Shown: piece by piece, positions 19,796 to 28,783 of the stretch
Layout: every line of letters begins with the position of its first letter
How positions within the stretch are numbered: position 1 is the stretch's first letter
Assembly (NCBI RefSeq): GCF_014779555.2
Contig: NZ_CP094357.1
Location: forward strand, 3,162,001-3,226,000
Source: Lysobacter capsici
Lineage (GTDB): Bacteria; Pseudomonadota; Gammaproteobacteria; Xanthomonadales; Xanthomonadaceae
Reading direction: 5' to 3'
Length of the DNA stretch: 64,000 nucleotides
Program-made: the position numbers and the translations under genes
Notes under the pieces: generated by a model
What the model saw: only the letters and a program-made list of their open reading frames with translations
What the model was told of the DNA's origin: nothing
Database searches by the model: none

Positions 19796-20188
19796 GATCG
19801 CCACCGCGCTACGGCGAGCGCTGAGTCCGCATCATCGTCCAACCGGTTTGCGCATTGCTTGATGCGGCTTCCAGGCCCGCGCCTGCGCCGTCGATGCGGC
19901 CGGACGAAACACGCCGCACTCGCCTTGTCGGACATCGCGCTGACCTGGCGTGTTGCGATGGTTGCGAGCGCCCACTTGCGCTGGCGTTTACCGCAACTGT
20001 GCGCGTCGTCGTTTCGCGATCGACCCGCGGTCACGCTTTGCCTTCATTGCATGGCGCATTGCCGCATGACAGCAACATTCGGCTACGTATGCTCGGTCGA
20101 CCGCCGCGCAGGGACGCCGCGGCCAACGACCGGGGGCATGCGGGCACGACGCCGGCGGCAGGACGTTCTCGGCAATCGGGGAGGATTC
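19796..20188. other. Intergenic region with nothing recognised
   Basis: 393 bp between the MFS gene and the secreted hydrolase. It must hold the hydrolase promoter, but no clear -35/-10 pair, operator or RNA fold was identified. The only firm signal is the GGGGAGGA ribosome site at the right end. Confidence 0.5.
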
Positions 20189-21082
20189 ATGGATAAGTTT
20201 TCGATCGCGCGGCGGCCCTTGGCCGCGGCGATGCTGGCGGCCGCGTCGTTGATCGCGGCGCCCTTGGCCGCGAACGCCGCCGCCACCGGCGTCGCCTTCG
20301 TTCACGGCACCGGCAATCAAAGCAATGCGTATCAGGACTACTGGCAACCGGCGATGGTCGACAGCGTGCGCGGCGGCCTGGCCAATCCGTCCAACTACGT
20401 CGTCATCAACTGCGATTTCGAGCAGTACATGTGGGACAGCCGCGCCGCCGGTTGCCTCGCGCAACAGTTGACCAGTTTCATCAGCGCCAAGGGCATCACC
20501 CAGCTGATCGTGATCACCCATTCCAACGGCGGCAACGTGATGCGCTGGATCATGTCGAACCCGACCTACGACAGCCGCTATCCGAACATCATCAGCAAGA
20601 TCGTGCGGGTCAACGCGATCGCGCCGTCCTCGGCCGGCACGCCGTTGGCCGATGCGGCGATGAACGGCAACGGCTTCGAACAGGCGGTGGGCTGGCTGCT
20701 GGGTTACAAGTCCGACGCGGTGAAGATGCAGCAGGTCAGCTGGATGGCGACCTACAACGCCAACAATCTGTACGGCACCGCCGGCCGTCCCGCGCTGCCC
20801 AAGACCTTCCGCAGCGTGGTCGGCACCGACGTGGATTCCTCGCCGTTCGACAGCGACAGCTATTGCGGCGGCTATCCCGAGAACGTCGGCCTGGAAACAA
20901 CGCAGAACTGGTTGAACAGCTGTTCCGACGGTTTCCTCAACTGCTCCAGCCAGTCGGCCGCGGGCACCGTGTGGTTCCAGGACAAGCAGCGCACCGCCGG
21001 GGCCGAACCGCTCAGCCACAACCAGAGCCGGCGCGCCTGCTTCAACCTCAACACCATCCTGCGCAGCGACATGACCCCATGA
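20189..21082 (+). CDS. Secreted alpha/beta hydrolase-like (lipase-type) protein
   Basis: 297 residues from the ATG at 20189, which has a strong GGGGAGGA site. A Sec signal peptide covers about residues 1-30 (ending ANA-AA). The mature part begins with a VAFVHGTG oxyanion-loop type strand, and a nucleophile elbow with serine S112 sits in ITHSNGGN, a variant of GxSxG. Several cysteines in the second half (SYCGGYP, NSCSDG, NCSS) suggest disulfides. Likely an extracytoplasmic esterase or lipase-like enzyme of unknown substrate. Its stop overlaps a possible start of the DUF4785 gene, so the two are probably co-expressed. Confidence 0.82.
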   Translation: MDKFSIARRPLAAAMLAAASLIAAPLAANAAATGVAFVHGTGNQSNAYQDYWQPAMVDSVRGGLANPSNYVVINCDFEQYMWDSRAAGCLAQQLTSFISAKGITQLIVITHSNGGNVMRWIMSNPTYDSRYPNIISKIVRVNAIAPSSAGTPLADAAMNGNGFEQAVGWLLGYKSDAVKMQQVSWMATYNANNLYGTAGRPALPKTFRSVVGTDVDSSPFDSDSYCGGYPENVGLETTQNWLNSCSDGFLNCSSQSAAGTVWFQDKQRTAGAEPLSHNQSRRACFNLNTILRSDMTP

Positions 21083-21093
21083 GGCCGACGACC

Positions 21094-22269
21094 ATGCGAA
21101 CCCTTTTGACTCTCGCTTTGCTCGCCGCGCTGTCGAACGCACACGCAGCCGATACGCCGATGCTGCCGGCGACGAAATCCGATCAAGTGCCGCAGCGCCT
21201 GGCGGTGCTGGCCGCGCCCAAGAGCGCGGCCGAACGCGCGCCGGTGCAGTTTTCCTGGGCGCTCGATCCGAATGCCGCGCTGACCAGCGACGCGAAACCG
21301 GCGGTGATCGAAAGCCGCGAGTACTGGCAGGAAACCGACGGAGCCGCGCTGCAACGCGGGCTGGACATCGCCACCAGCGCGCCGGGCGCGTTGATCCGGG
21401 TCAGCCCGGTCACCGGCGCGGCCAAGGTCTCGGCCGACGCGGTGCGGATCAGCCGCGCCGGACGCGCGGTGAGCGCGGCCAAGCGCACCGACGCGGCGCA
21501 ATTGCAATCCGCTGGCTTGGCGGTCGGCGAAGGCACCGCGGCGGTGCAACTGGCCGACGAAGCCGGCGCCGGGCATTACGCGGTGCAGGTCGCGCAGGCG
21601 CGCGGCCGTTACGTGGTGCATGTGTTCGAACCACGCAGTGAAGTGCGTCTGCTCGCGGCGTTGAGCCACGACCATGGCCTGGCCGGCACCAGCCGCGAAG
21701 TGGTGGTCGATCTGCAGCGCGGCGATACCCGGCTCAAGGCCCAGGGCGGCGCGTTGCTGGTCGCGCCGTCGGGCCGCAGTTGGCCGCTGAGCCTGAAGGA
21801 CGGCGGCGATGGCCGGTTGCGCGCGGCGGTGACCTTGCCGAGCGATGCCGGCGAACAACCGCCGGGCCTGTGGGAAGTGCAGGTGTTCGCCGGCGACGGC
21901 GAGATCCAGCGCGACGCGCGCACCGCGATCGCGGTGGCCCAACCGACCGCCAAACTCGACGGCGGCTATCGTTTCGACGCGGCCAGGCTGAGTTTCGAGC
22001 TGCCGTTGCGCGCGGCCTCGCCGGGCCGTTACGAGGTGCGCGGCACCTTGTACGCCACCGGGCCGGGCCGCGCACTGCGTCCGGTCGCGATCGCTCATAG
22101 TGCCCGTTGGCTGGATGGCGGCGCGGGCCGGATCGAACTCGCCTTCGATCGCGCGCAACTGGCCAAGGGTTATGGGGCGCCGTATGAGCTGCGCGATGTC
22201 GAGCTCAACGATCAGAGCCGGCTGGCGCCGGTGGAGCGTCGGCAGCGGGTGGCGCGGATCGCGCGGTGA
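21094..22269 (+). CDS. DUF4785 domain-containing exported protein
   Basis: 391 residues from the ATG at 21094, which has GAGG 9 bp upstream; an ATG at 21079 overlapping the previous stop is the alternative. A Sec leader (LLTLALLAALSNAHA) is followed by a beta-rich body with a repeated Ig-like appearance, including SFELPLRAASPGRYEVRGTLY, which fits DUF4785. No catalytic motif is seen. The family occurs in Xanthomonadaceae and Legionella and is uncharacterised. Pairing with the secreted hydrolase suggests a chaperone, inhibitor or accessory role outside the cytoplasm (inference). Confidence 0.78.
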   Translation: MRTLLTLALLAALSNAHAADTPMLPATKSDQVPQRLAVLAAPKSAAERAPVQFSWALDPNAALTSDAKPAVIESREYWQETDGAALQRGLDIATSAPGALIRVSPVTGAAKVSADAVRISRAGRAVSAAKRTDAAQLQSAGLAVGEGTAAVQLADEAGAGHYAVQVAQARGRYVVHVFEPRSEVRLLAALSHDHGLAGTSREVVVDLQRGDTRLKAQGGALLVAPSGRSWPLSLKDGGDGRLRAAVTLPSDAGEQPPGLWEVQVFAGDGEIQRDARTAIAVAQPTAKLDGGYRFDAARLSFELPLRAASPGRYEVRGTLYATGPGRALRPVAIAHSARWLDGGAGRIELAFDRAQLAKGYGAPYELRDVELNDQSRLAPVERRQRVARIAR

Positions 22270-22278
22270 TTTGAATCG

Positions 22279-22490
22279 GCCCTCATCCGCCCTTCGGGCA
22301 CCTTCTCCCGCATGCGGGAGAAGGAAGCGTTCCCAGGCCCGCATCATCACCCGCGGCAGATAAAAGCCCCTCTCCCGGTTGCGGGAGAGGGGTTGGGGTG
22401 AGGGCCGCGTGACACCGCATACCCTGCGCAGATTCCTCACCTCTGCCCTCATCCGCCCTTCGGGCACCTTCTCCCGCACGCGGGAGAAGG
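22279..22490. repeat. Family B repeats, three units
   Basis: Three hairpin units: 22279-22323 (CCTCATCCGCCCTTCGGGCA then CTTCTCCCGC...GCGGGAGAAG), 22369-22404 (CTCTCCCGG...GCGGGAGAGG, then TTGGGGTGAGGGC), and 22446-22490, a close copy of the first. The same family lies at 28784-29006, inside metH at 41012-41115, and at 63022-63061. They fill the 328-bp gap before the DUF2939 gene. Confidence 0.85.
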
Positions 22491-22597
22491 ACTCCAGCAT
22501 GGCGCCGGTGTAAACAAAGGACGTGCCGCGCTCGCCTCTTAAGCCCCGGTAACCCCAGCAGCGCTACTCTGGCCATCCGCAACCCGGACTGCCTTCG

Positions 22598-23149
22598 ATG
22601 AAGAAATGGATCGCCCTGTTCGTCCTCGTTCTGGCCCTGCTGCTCGGCTACGTCGCCGCGGGCCCGTTCCTCACCGTCCACGCGATCCGCACTGCGGTCA
22701 AGGAAGGCAACACCGGCGAACTGTCCAAGCATGTCGACTTCGCCGCGATCCGGCTCAGCCTGAAGGCGCAGGTCGAGGACTACATCGTGCGCCGCGCCGG
22801 TCCGCAGGTGCAGTCCAGCCTGTTCGGCGCGCTGGGCCTGAGCGTGGCCAGCGGCCTGGCCGGCACCGCGGTCGATGCGATCGCCACGCCGATGGGCATC
22901 GGCGCGGTGCTCGAAGGGCGCAAGGTGTTCAAGCGGTTCGACGGCAGCGCCGCCCGCCGCGACGCCTACGAACCGGTGGCGCCGGCCGAGCCGCTCAAGG
23001 ACCTGCAGTACCGTTTCGAGTCGCCATCGCGCTTCACCGCCACGGTCAACAACGCCGACGGCGATCCGGTGGTGTTCGTGTTGACCCGCGACGGGCTGAG
23101 CTGGCAGGTCACCGACGTGCGGCTGCCGCTGGACAAGCTGCTGCCCTGA
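22598..23149 (+). CDS. DUF2939 domain-containing protein
   Basis: 183 residues. One N-terminal hydrophobic segment (about 5-25) serves as signal or anchor; TVHAIRTAVKEGNTGELSKHVDF right after it is the DUF2939 signature, followed by a helical middle and a beta-rich end. Members are short envelope proteins without known activity. It stands alone, preceded by repeats and followed about 200 bp later by another small exported protein. Confidence 0.85.
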   Translation: MKKWIALFVLVLALLLGYVAAGPFLTVHAIRTAVKEGNTGELSKHVDFAAIRLSLKAQVEDYIVRRAGPQVQSSLFGALGLSVASGLAGTAVDAIATPMGIGAVLEGRKVFKRFDGSAARRDAYEPVAPAEPLKDLQYRFESPSRFTATVNNADGDPVVFVLTRDGLSWQVTDVRLPLDKLLP

Positions 23150-23345
23150 GTTCCGGCCGAACCTGGACCTCGCCGCCGCGCGCCGCCCGCCCCCGCCCCA
23201 CCGTTGCCCGACCGCGTTCGCGCTGGCCTGCGTATTGCGACAGCGTGCATACTTCGCGCGGGCCCGCATCGGTTCACCGCGGCGGGCTGGGACAGGCCCG
23301 TCCCGTATCGATCGCCACCTCAGTACCCCTTTGGACAGGAACGCC

Positions 23346-23735
23346 ATGAAAACCATCTTCTGCGCCGCGGCGCTCGGCCTGCTCGGCCTCGCCTCTTTCG
23401 CCGCCAACGCCCAGGGCGAGTGCGACAAGTACCGCACCAGCTACGACAAGACCTATTGCTTCGCCAAGCTGTTCCTGGAGTCGGACAAGGAACTCAACAC
23501 CGCCTACAAGGATCTGCGCGCGGTGGCCAAGGAAGCCGCGAACCAGAAGCTCAAGGCGACCCAGCTGGACTGGATCAAGTACCGCGACGCGACCTGCGAG
23601 TCGTCGGGCAGCATCAACGTCGACTGCAATTACCGGGTCAACCGCGAGCGCACCGAGTACCTGCGCGACCGCGCCCGCGAGTGCAAGGCCGGCACCTGCC
23701 GCGACGAGATGATCGGCAAGAAGTCCTGGAACTGA
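23346..23735 (+). CDS. DUF1311 / LprI-like exported protein
   Basis: 129 residues. A Sec leader ends near residue 22 (FAANA-QG). The mature part is helical with paired cysteines (ECDKY, YCFAK, TCESS, DCNYR, ECKAG, TCRDE) and the pattern LNTAYKDLRAVAKE...LKATQLDWIKYRDATC, typical of DUF1311/LprI lysozyme-inhibitor-like proteins. Such proteins are periplasmic; some bind lysozyme, but the activity is unproven here. AGGA lies upstream of the ATG. A Rho-independent terminator follows about 90 bp downstream. Confidence 0.85.
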   Translation: MKTIFCAAALGLLGLASFAANAQGECDKYRTSYDKTYCFAKLFLESDKELNTAYKDLRAVAKEAANQKLKATQLDWIKYRDATCESSGSINVDCNYRVNRERTEYLRDRARECKAGTCRDEMIGKKSWN

Positions 23736-23827
23736 TCGGATCGCGGGCGCCTCGTCCGGGCTCGCGTTGATCGACGCGATGCAGTGAGGGCGTTCGACGG
23801 TTGCACCGATGAAGAACGGCGGGTCGG

Positions 23828-23848
23828 AAACGGCCTGCCGTTTTTTTT
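23828..23848 (+). terminator. Rho-independent terminator
   Basis: Stem AAACGG/CCGTTT with loop CCTG, running into eight thymines (23841-23848). Placed to end the transcript of the LprI-like gene. Confidence 0.8.
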
Positions 23849-23998
23849 GCGTCGATGGCTGTGGCCGGAAACGCCTTGCCGAGTGTTTGCGCCCGGCGGC
23901 GGAATGCGACGGCGCCAGTACGAGCGCAAGTGCAAGTGCACCGATAGCATGGCGAACGGCGCGCATTGCGTCGATTACGTTGGCGAGCGATGTGTCGT

Positions 23999-24077
23999 GG
24001 TCGCGGCTTGCGCCGCTCCTACAGGGAGAAACGAAACTTCGATCGCGCCCCTGTAGGAGCGGCGCGAGCCGCGACCG
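23999..24077. repeat. REP pair, family C
   Basis: Two inverted copies, each carrying GTCGCGGCT..GCCGCTCCTACAGGG, separated by about 20 bp. A second pair is at 46520-46603. This is the common bacterial REP layout in which two palindromic units face each other and can form a long hairpin. It lies in the 650-bp gap 23736-24385. Confidence 0.85.
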
Positions 24078-24130
24078 CGACATATCGATGACCGCGAACG
24101 CAGCAGCCAAGCGATGGCCCGCGACACGCA

Positions 24131-24268
24131 GCTTTTGCCCCCTTTGCAAAAGGGGGCGGCGACCGCGAAGCGGACGCGCGGGATTCGCTTTTGCTTTTGT
24201 CGTTGCGGTTGCTCGGGCTCAGAGCAAAAGCAAATCCCCCCTGCCCCCCTTTTGCAAAGGGGGGAACC
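24131..24268. repeat. Dispersed palindromic repeat, family A
   Basis: Closest relative of 1679-1804. Left arm with CCCCCTTTGCAAAAGGGGGC, a GCGACCGCGAAGCGGACGCG segment and GGATTCGCTTTTGC; right arm with AGCAAAAGCAAATCCCCC and CCCCCTTTTGCAAAGGGGGG. The arms are inverted. No gene is present in this part of the gap. Confidence 0.8.
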
Positions 24269-24385
24269 GGTCTGATGGGTTTGCTTCGAATCCAACGGTC
24301 AACGCTCAGACGTCGGTCGCCAGTCGCCAGCCGTCAATCGCATCCGCCGACCACCCATCGCGCTCAAGCAAAACGACCGCGCAGT

Positions 24386-25306
24386 TCAGCGATTCGCAAC
24401 CCCATGCGGCACATGTCCCGCCGCGACGTGATCGCGCGCCGACAGGATGTTGTGCTCGGAATCGTCGAAGAAGATGTCGGCGCCGAATGCTTCCAGGAAC
24501 GGGCCCTTGGAACGGCCGCCCAGGAACAACGCTTCGTCCAGGCGGATGCCCCAGTCGCGCAGGGTGCGGATCACCCGCTCGTGCGCCGGCACCGAGCGCG
24601 CGGTGACCAGGGCGGTGCGGATCGGCGCGTCCTGGCCGACCGGGAACGCTTTCTGCAGGCGATGCAGCGCGTCGAGAAAACCGCGGAACGGCCCGCCCGA
24701 CAGCGGTTCGCCGGCATGGCTGCGCTCGTGTTCGGCGAACGCGGCCAGACCGCCCTCGCGCGAAACCCGCTCGCCTTCGTCGTCGAAGATCACCGCGTCG
24801 CCGTCGAAGGCGATGCGCAACTGGTCCGGACGCAGATGCGGCGCGAGCTTGGAGCTGCGGGTCGACGGCAGCAGAGTCGCCGCGGCGACACCGGCGGCGA
24901 GCGCCGCGCTGACATCCTCGGCGTTGGCCGACAGGAACAGGTCGGCGCCGAACGGCCGGATGTAGGGAAACGGCGGCGCGCCGTTGCTGAAGGCCGCGCG
25001 CTTGATCGACAGGCCGTGATGGGCGATCGAATTGAAGATGCGCAGGCCGCTGTCGGCCGAATTGCGCGAGATCAGGATCACCTCGACCCGCGGCGCCTCG
25101 GCCGGCGCGCCTGCGTTGAGCGCGAGCAGTTTGCGCACCAGCGGGAAGGCGATGCCCGGGCGCAGCACATCGTCCTCGTGCTCGCGCTGGAAGTCGGCAT
25201 AGGCGTCGATGCCCTCGCGTTCGAACAGCGAATGGCTCTCTTCCATGTCGAACAGGGTTCGCGAGGAGATCGCGACGATCAGGGGGTCGGCATCACGGTC
25301 GGGCAT
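24386..25306 (-). CDS. 5'-nucleotidase (cytosolic 5'-nucleotidase-I-like family)
   Basis: 306 residues. Matches the 5_nucleotid family related to cytosolic IA 5'-nucleotidases: VAISSRTLFDMEESH near the N-terminus, VEVILISRNSADSGLRIFNSI, the aspartate motif RIAFDGDAVIFDDEGE in the middle, and FFDDSEHN near the C-terminus. These haloacid-dehalogenase-type motifs support Mg2+-dependent dephosphorylation of nucleoside monophosphates. Cytoplasmic, with no leader. The gene is monocistronic on the minus strand; its promoter would share the short gap with the divergent permease gene. Confidence 0.88.
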   Translation of the reverse strand: MPDRDADPLIVAISSRTLFDMEESHSLFEREGIDAYADFQREHEDDVLRPGIAFPLVRKLLALNAGAPAEAPRVEVILISRNSADSGLRIFNSIAHHGLSIKRAAFSNGAPPFPYIRPFGADLFLSANAEDVSAALAAGVAAATLLPSTRSSKLAPHLRPDQLRIAFDGDAVIFDDEGERVSREGGLAAFAEHERSHAGEPLSGGPFRGFLDALHRLQKAFPVGQDAPIRTALVTARSVPAHERVIRTLRDWGIRLDEALFLGGRSKGPFLEAFGADIFFDDSEHNILSARDHVAAGHVPHGVANR

Positions 25307-25326
25307 GCGGCTATTGTGGCAGGAGT

Positions 25327-25389
25327 GAGTGGAGAGGAGTGAGGAACGAGTAGGAGCCGCCTTTACTCACTCCTCACTCCTCTCCACTC
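25327..25389. repeat. Inverted repeat, family D
   Basis: A 19-bp arm (25327-25345, GAGTGGAGAGGAGTGAGGA) and its exact inverse complement at 25371-25389 lie in the divergent promoter gap between the nucleotidase and the permease. A related inverted repeat sits between the two metH genes at 38836-38910. Confidence 0.8.
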
Positions 25390-25446
25390 GTTTCTGCTTT
25401 CCGGCTCCTGCTATCGTTCCGCACCGCTATCCGGCCCGGAACCGCC

Positions 25447-26823
25447 ATGTCGCCCAGCCCCGCACCCGCCTCCGCCGACGCCTCCAGACTCGGCCACGCC
25501 CTGAAATCGCGGCAACTGGTGATGATGGGCCTGGGCAGCGCGATCGGCGCGGGCTTGTTCCTGGGCTCGGGCCTGGGCGTGCAGACCGCCGGGCCGGCGG
25601 TGCTGCTGTCGTATCTGATCGCCGGGGTGCTGGTCATCATCGTGATGCGCGCGCTCGGCGAGATGGCCGCGCTGCGGCCGACCAGCGGCGCGTTCTCGGT
25701 CTACGCCGCCGATGCGATGGGCCCGACCGCCGGCGCCACCCTGGGCTGGCTGTGGTGGGCGCAACTGGTGATCGTGATCGCGGCCGAATCGGTCGGCGCC
25801 GCCGGCCTGTTGGCGACGGTGTGGCCGTCGTTGTCGGTGGCGGCCGCCTCGCTGGTGTTCATGAGCGTGTTCACCGCGATCAATCTGCTCGGCGTGCGCC
25901 ATTTCGGCGAGTTCGAATTCTGGTTCGCGATCCTCAAGGTGGTCGCGATCCTGGCCTTCATCGCGATCGGCGTGGCGCTGCTGCTGGGCCTGCTGCCCGA
26001 CGTGCCCTCGCCGGGCCTGGGCAATTTCACCGAGCACGGCGGCTTCGCGCCCAAGGGCTGGGGCGGCATCGGCGCGGCCTTGCTGCTGGTGGTGTTCGCC
26101 TTCGGCGGCACCGAGATCGTCGCGGTCGCCGCGGCCGAAACCCAGGACCCCGAACGCAGTATCACCCAGGCGATCCGCACCGTCGCCTGGCGCATCCTGG
26201 TGTTCTACATCGGCTCGCTGGCGGTGATCATCGCGGTGGTGCCGTGGACCAGTCAGGCGCTGAAATCGCCGTTCGCGGCGGTGCTCGATGCGGCGCGGAT
26301 TCCCGGCGCGGGCACGGCCATCACCCTGGTCGCGGTGGTCGCCCTGCTGTCGGCGCTCAACGCCAATCTGTACGGCGCCTCGCGGATGATCTATTCGCTG
26401 GCCGAACGCGGCGAAGCGCCGCGCGGGCTGGCGCGCCTGACCGGCAACCGGGTGCCGGTGATCGCGGTGCTGGCGAGCGTGGCGTTCGGCTTCGTCGCCA
26501 CCGGCCTGGAGCTGCTGTACCCGGACAAGGTGCTCCCGGCGCTGCTCAACGTGGTCGGCTCGACCTGCCTGCTGGTGTGGACCTTGTCGCTGGTCGCGCA
26601 GTTGATCCTGCGCCGCCGCGCCGACCGCGCCGGAGTCGAGCTGCCGTTCAAGATGTGGGCGTTCCCGTACGTGACCTGGCTGGGCCTGGCCATCCTCGGC
26701 ATGGTGTTCGTGCTGGCCCTGGTCACCGAGGGTTCGCGGACCCAGTTGCTGTCGACCGTGGTGCTGACCCTGTGCATCGCGGGGATCAGTGAAATTGCGC
26801 GGAGGATGCGGGCGCGGGGGTGA
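25447..26823 (+). CDS. Amino acid permease (APC superfamily, AAT family)
   Basis: 458 residues with about 12 transmembrane helices. The first helix carries the MMGLGSAIGAGLFLGSG motif and the next helices VMRALGEMAALRPTSGAFSVYA, both diagnostic of AAT-type permeases (GabP/ProY/AroP relatives). FAFGGTEIVAVAAAETQDPERSI in helix 6 is the conserved sodium/proton-coupled segment. It should import an amino acid or GABA across the inner membrane; the exact substrate cannot be told. There is no adjacent catabolic gene. Confidence 0.92.
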   Translation: MSPSPAPASADASRLGHALKSRQLVMMGLGSAIGAGLFLGSGLGVQTAGPAVLLSYLIAGVLVIIVMRALGEMAALRPTSGAFSVYAADAMGPTAGATLGWLWWAQLVIVIAAESVGAAGLLATVWPSLSVAAASLVFMSVFTAINLLGVRHFGEFEFWFAILKVVAILAFIAIGVALLLGLLPDVPSPGLGNFTEHGGFAPKGWGGIGAALLLVVFAFGGTEIVAVAAAETQDPERSITQAIRTVAWRILVFYIGSLAVIIAVVPWTSQALKSPFAAVLDAARIPGAGTAITLVAVVALLSALNANLYGASRMIYSLAERGEAPRGLARLTGNRVPVIAVLASVAFGFVATGLELLYPDKVLPALLNVVGSTCLLVWTLSLVAQLILRRRADRAGVELPFKMWAFPYVTWLGLAILGMVFVLALVTEGSRTQLLSTVVLTLCIAGISEIARRMRARG

Positions 26824-27009
26824 GTTTGATGGGCTTGTGATTGCGAGCCAGTCAGCTAAATCACTTCAGTTATGTCGCGCAAGTATTTGATTTATATTTA
26901 CTCACGAACTCAAAGTAAGTTCTTAAATCACGCGTCCGGGTGCCCCGCGTTACGCCTGTCGACGATTGGCACATTGAGGCCCGATTCGGCCGCCGAACCG
27001 CCCCCCGAT

Positions 27010-27333
27010 CTACAACCGCTCCAGCCCGGCGAGCAAGGCCTTGCGCTGCGCCGCATCCAGCCCATCGAGCTGCAACTGCAGCGCGCCCGGCTGACGCCAG
27101 TACAGCGCGACGCCCAGGGTCTGTCCGCCCTGCCCGCCATGCCAGATCAACAGGCCGCCGGCATCGAGAAACGGCCGCGTTTGGTCGACCGAGGCCAACA
27201 CCTGCACGTCGCCCTCGCCGTCTATGCCGCTGATCCGCCCGGCGGCGTCGGTCAGGCGCCAGCCCAGTTCCGGCAACCCGGCCAGGACCCGTTCGGCGTC
27301 GGCCGCGGCGATCAGGACTTCGTATCCGCTCAT
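27010..27333 (-). CDS. Hypothetical protein
   Basis: 107 residues, not recognised. A soluble alpha/beta-looking protein with no leader; the sequence has an LGWRLTDAAGRISGIDGEG stretch and ends in a leucine-rich helix. It begins 7 bp after the stop of the neighbouring 185-residue gene, so both are probably one transcript. The downstream flank (26865-26931) is unusually AT-rich for this genome. Confidence 0.6.
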   Translation of the reverse strand: MSGYEVLIAAADAERVLAGLPELGWRLTDAAGRISGIDGEGDVQVLASVDQTRPFLDAGGLLIWHGGQGGQTLGVALYWRQPGALQLQLDGLDAAQRKALLAGLERL

Positions 27334-27340
27334 CGGCGCA

Positions 27341-27898
27341 TCAACCGCTCTTGCCCGCGTTCTTCAGTACGCGTCCGGTGCGCAGGTCGACCTCGAACGG
27401 TAGCCATCCGCCGGGCGGGTCCCATTCGCCGCTGCCATGCACGACGCCCTGCCTGACGTCGGATATCACCACCCCGTCGATCCCCAGATCGTCCACCCGC
27501 CATAACTCCTGCCCCGAGGAGTCCAGATGCCATAGCGCATTGGACGAGCTGATCAACAGCCCGAACGCATCCGCATCCAGGCCCATTTCCCAAGGTTGCT
27601 GCATCTCGCAGATATACCAGCCGACCTCGGTCGAGCGCACTTCGCGCCGCTCCGGCCAGATCACATGGAACGCGGTGGCGACGCCGATCACGACCACCTC
27701 GTTGGAACAACGCAGCTCGCTGTTGAACGAATCGTATTCGTGGAAGACATCGATCCGCAGCAACGGCGCGCCATCGCGGTCGCGAATGCCGACGCGGGTA
27801 CCCGAACGGCAGCCGGGGCGTTGGGGCGTCGGTATTTCCAGGCATGCGACCGCCGACCACCCCGTGGCGTCGTCGTTGAGAAATTCGGCGCTGTACAT
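27341..27898 (-). CDS. Hypothetical protein
   Basis: 185 residues, not recognised. Rich in beta strands and tryptophan, with no signal peptide: features such as VGWYICEMQQPWEMGLDADA, LWHLDSSGQELWRVDDLG and a C-terminal WLPFEVDLRTGRVLK suggest a beta-propeller-like or immunity-type fold, but that is guesswork. It is paired with the 107-residue gene downstream and separated by 36 bp from the NAD kinase stop. Confidence 0.65.
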   Translation of the reverse strand: MYSAEFLNDDATGWSAVACLEIPTPQRPGCRSGTRVGIRDRDGAPLLRIDVFHEYDSFNSELRCSNEVVVIGVATAFHVIWPERREVRSTEVGWYICEMQQPWEMGLDADAFGLLISSSNALWHLDSSGQELWRVDDLGIDGVVISDVRQGVVHGSGEWDPPGGWLPFEVDLRTGRVLKNAGKSG

Positions 27899-27934
27899 AT
27901 TGATCCGGCTCCGATCGCCGTCCTCAAGCGAGGC

Positions 27935-28714
27935 TCAACCGCTGGTGAACTGCTCGATCAGCATCCGCTCTTCCAGGTTGTGCTCCGGATCGAACAGCAA
28001 GGTGACCGTGCGGTCGCGCGATTCGCGGATCATCACTTCGACCACGTCGCGCACTTCGTGCGAGTCGGCGGTGGCGCTGACCGGGCGCTTGTAGGGATCG
28101 AGCACGCGAAAGCGCACTTCGGTGTCGGCCTTGAGCAAGGCGCCGCGCCAGCGCCGCGGGCGGAACGCGGCGATCGGGGTCAAGGCGATCACCGCCGAGC
28201 CCAGCGGCAGGATCGGTCCGTGCGCGGAGAAGTTGTAGGCGGTGCTGCCGGCCGCGGTCGCGACCAGCACGCCGTCGCAGATCAGTTCGTCGAGCCGGGT
28301 CTGGCCGTTGAGGTCGATGCGCACGTGCGCGGCCTGGCGGGTCTGGCGCAGCAGCGAGACCTCGTTGTAGGCCAGCGAGCCGAAGGTCGCGCCCGATTCG
28401 GTCTGGGCGACCATTTCCAGCGGGCGCAGTACCGCGGGTTCGGCCGCGGCGAGGCGTTCGAACAGGTCGCCGGCGCCGTCGGCGTATTGGTTCATCAGGA
28501 AGCCGACCGTGCCCAGCTTCATGCCGTACACCGGTTTGCCGAGCGCGCCGTGGCGATGCAGGGTCTGCAGCATGAAGCCGTCGCCGCCGAGCGCGACCAG
28601 CACGTCGGCGTCGTTGGGTTCGTGCTGGTCGTGTTGAGCGATCAGCGCGCTCAAGGCGCGTTGCGCTTCGTCGGTGTGACTGGCGAGGAAGGCGATGCGT
28701 GGCGTCGCGGTCAT
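27935..28714 (-). CDS. nadK: NAD kinase
   Basis: 259 residues from the ATG at 28714 (GGAG 6 bp upstream). The GGDG motif is at 43-46 ([10 protein letters not shown]), the conserved YNE at 116-118 and the [15 protein letters not shown] region at about 153-166, which form the NAD/ATP site. It phosphorylates NAD to NADP. The reading frame stays open upstream through family B repeats, but that part is translated repeat and not protein. The length is slightly short of E. coli NadK (292), normal for Xanthomonadaceae. Confidence 0.95.
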   Translation of the reverse strand: MTATPRIAFLASHTDEAQRALSALIAQHDQHEPNDADVLVALGGDGFMLQTLHRHGALGKPVYGMKLGTVGFLMNQYADGAGDLFERLAAAEPAVLRPLEMVAQTESGATFGSLAYNEVSLLRQTRQAAHVRIDLNGQTRLDELICDGVLVATAAGSTAYNFSAHGPILPLGSAVIALTPIAAFRPRRWRGALLKADTEVRFRVLDPYKRPVSATADSHEVRDVVEVMIRESRDRTVTLLFDPEHNLEERMLIEQFTSG

Positions 28715-28783
28715 CGGCGGCTCCGGAAGGATGGGCTCAGCATAACCCGTGGGCCATGAAAGAACCCTTGGCAAAGCCCCCGT

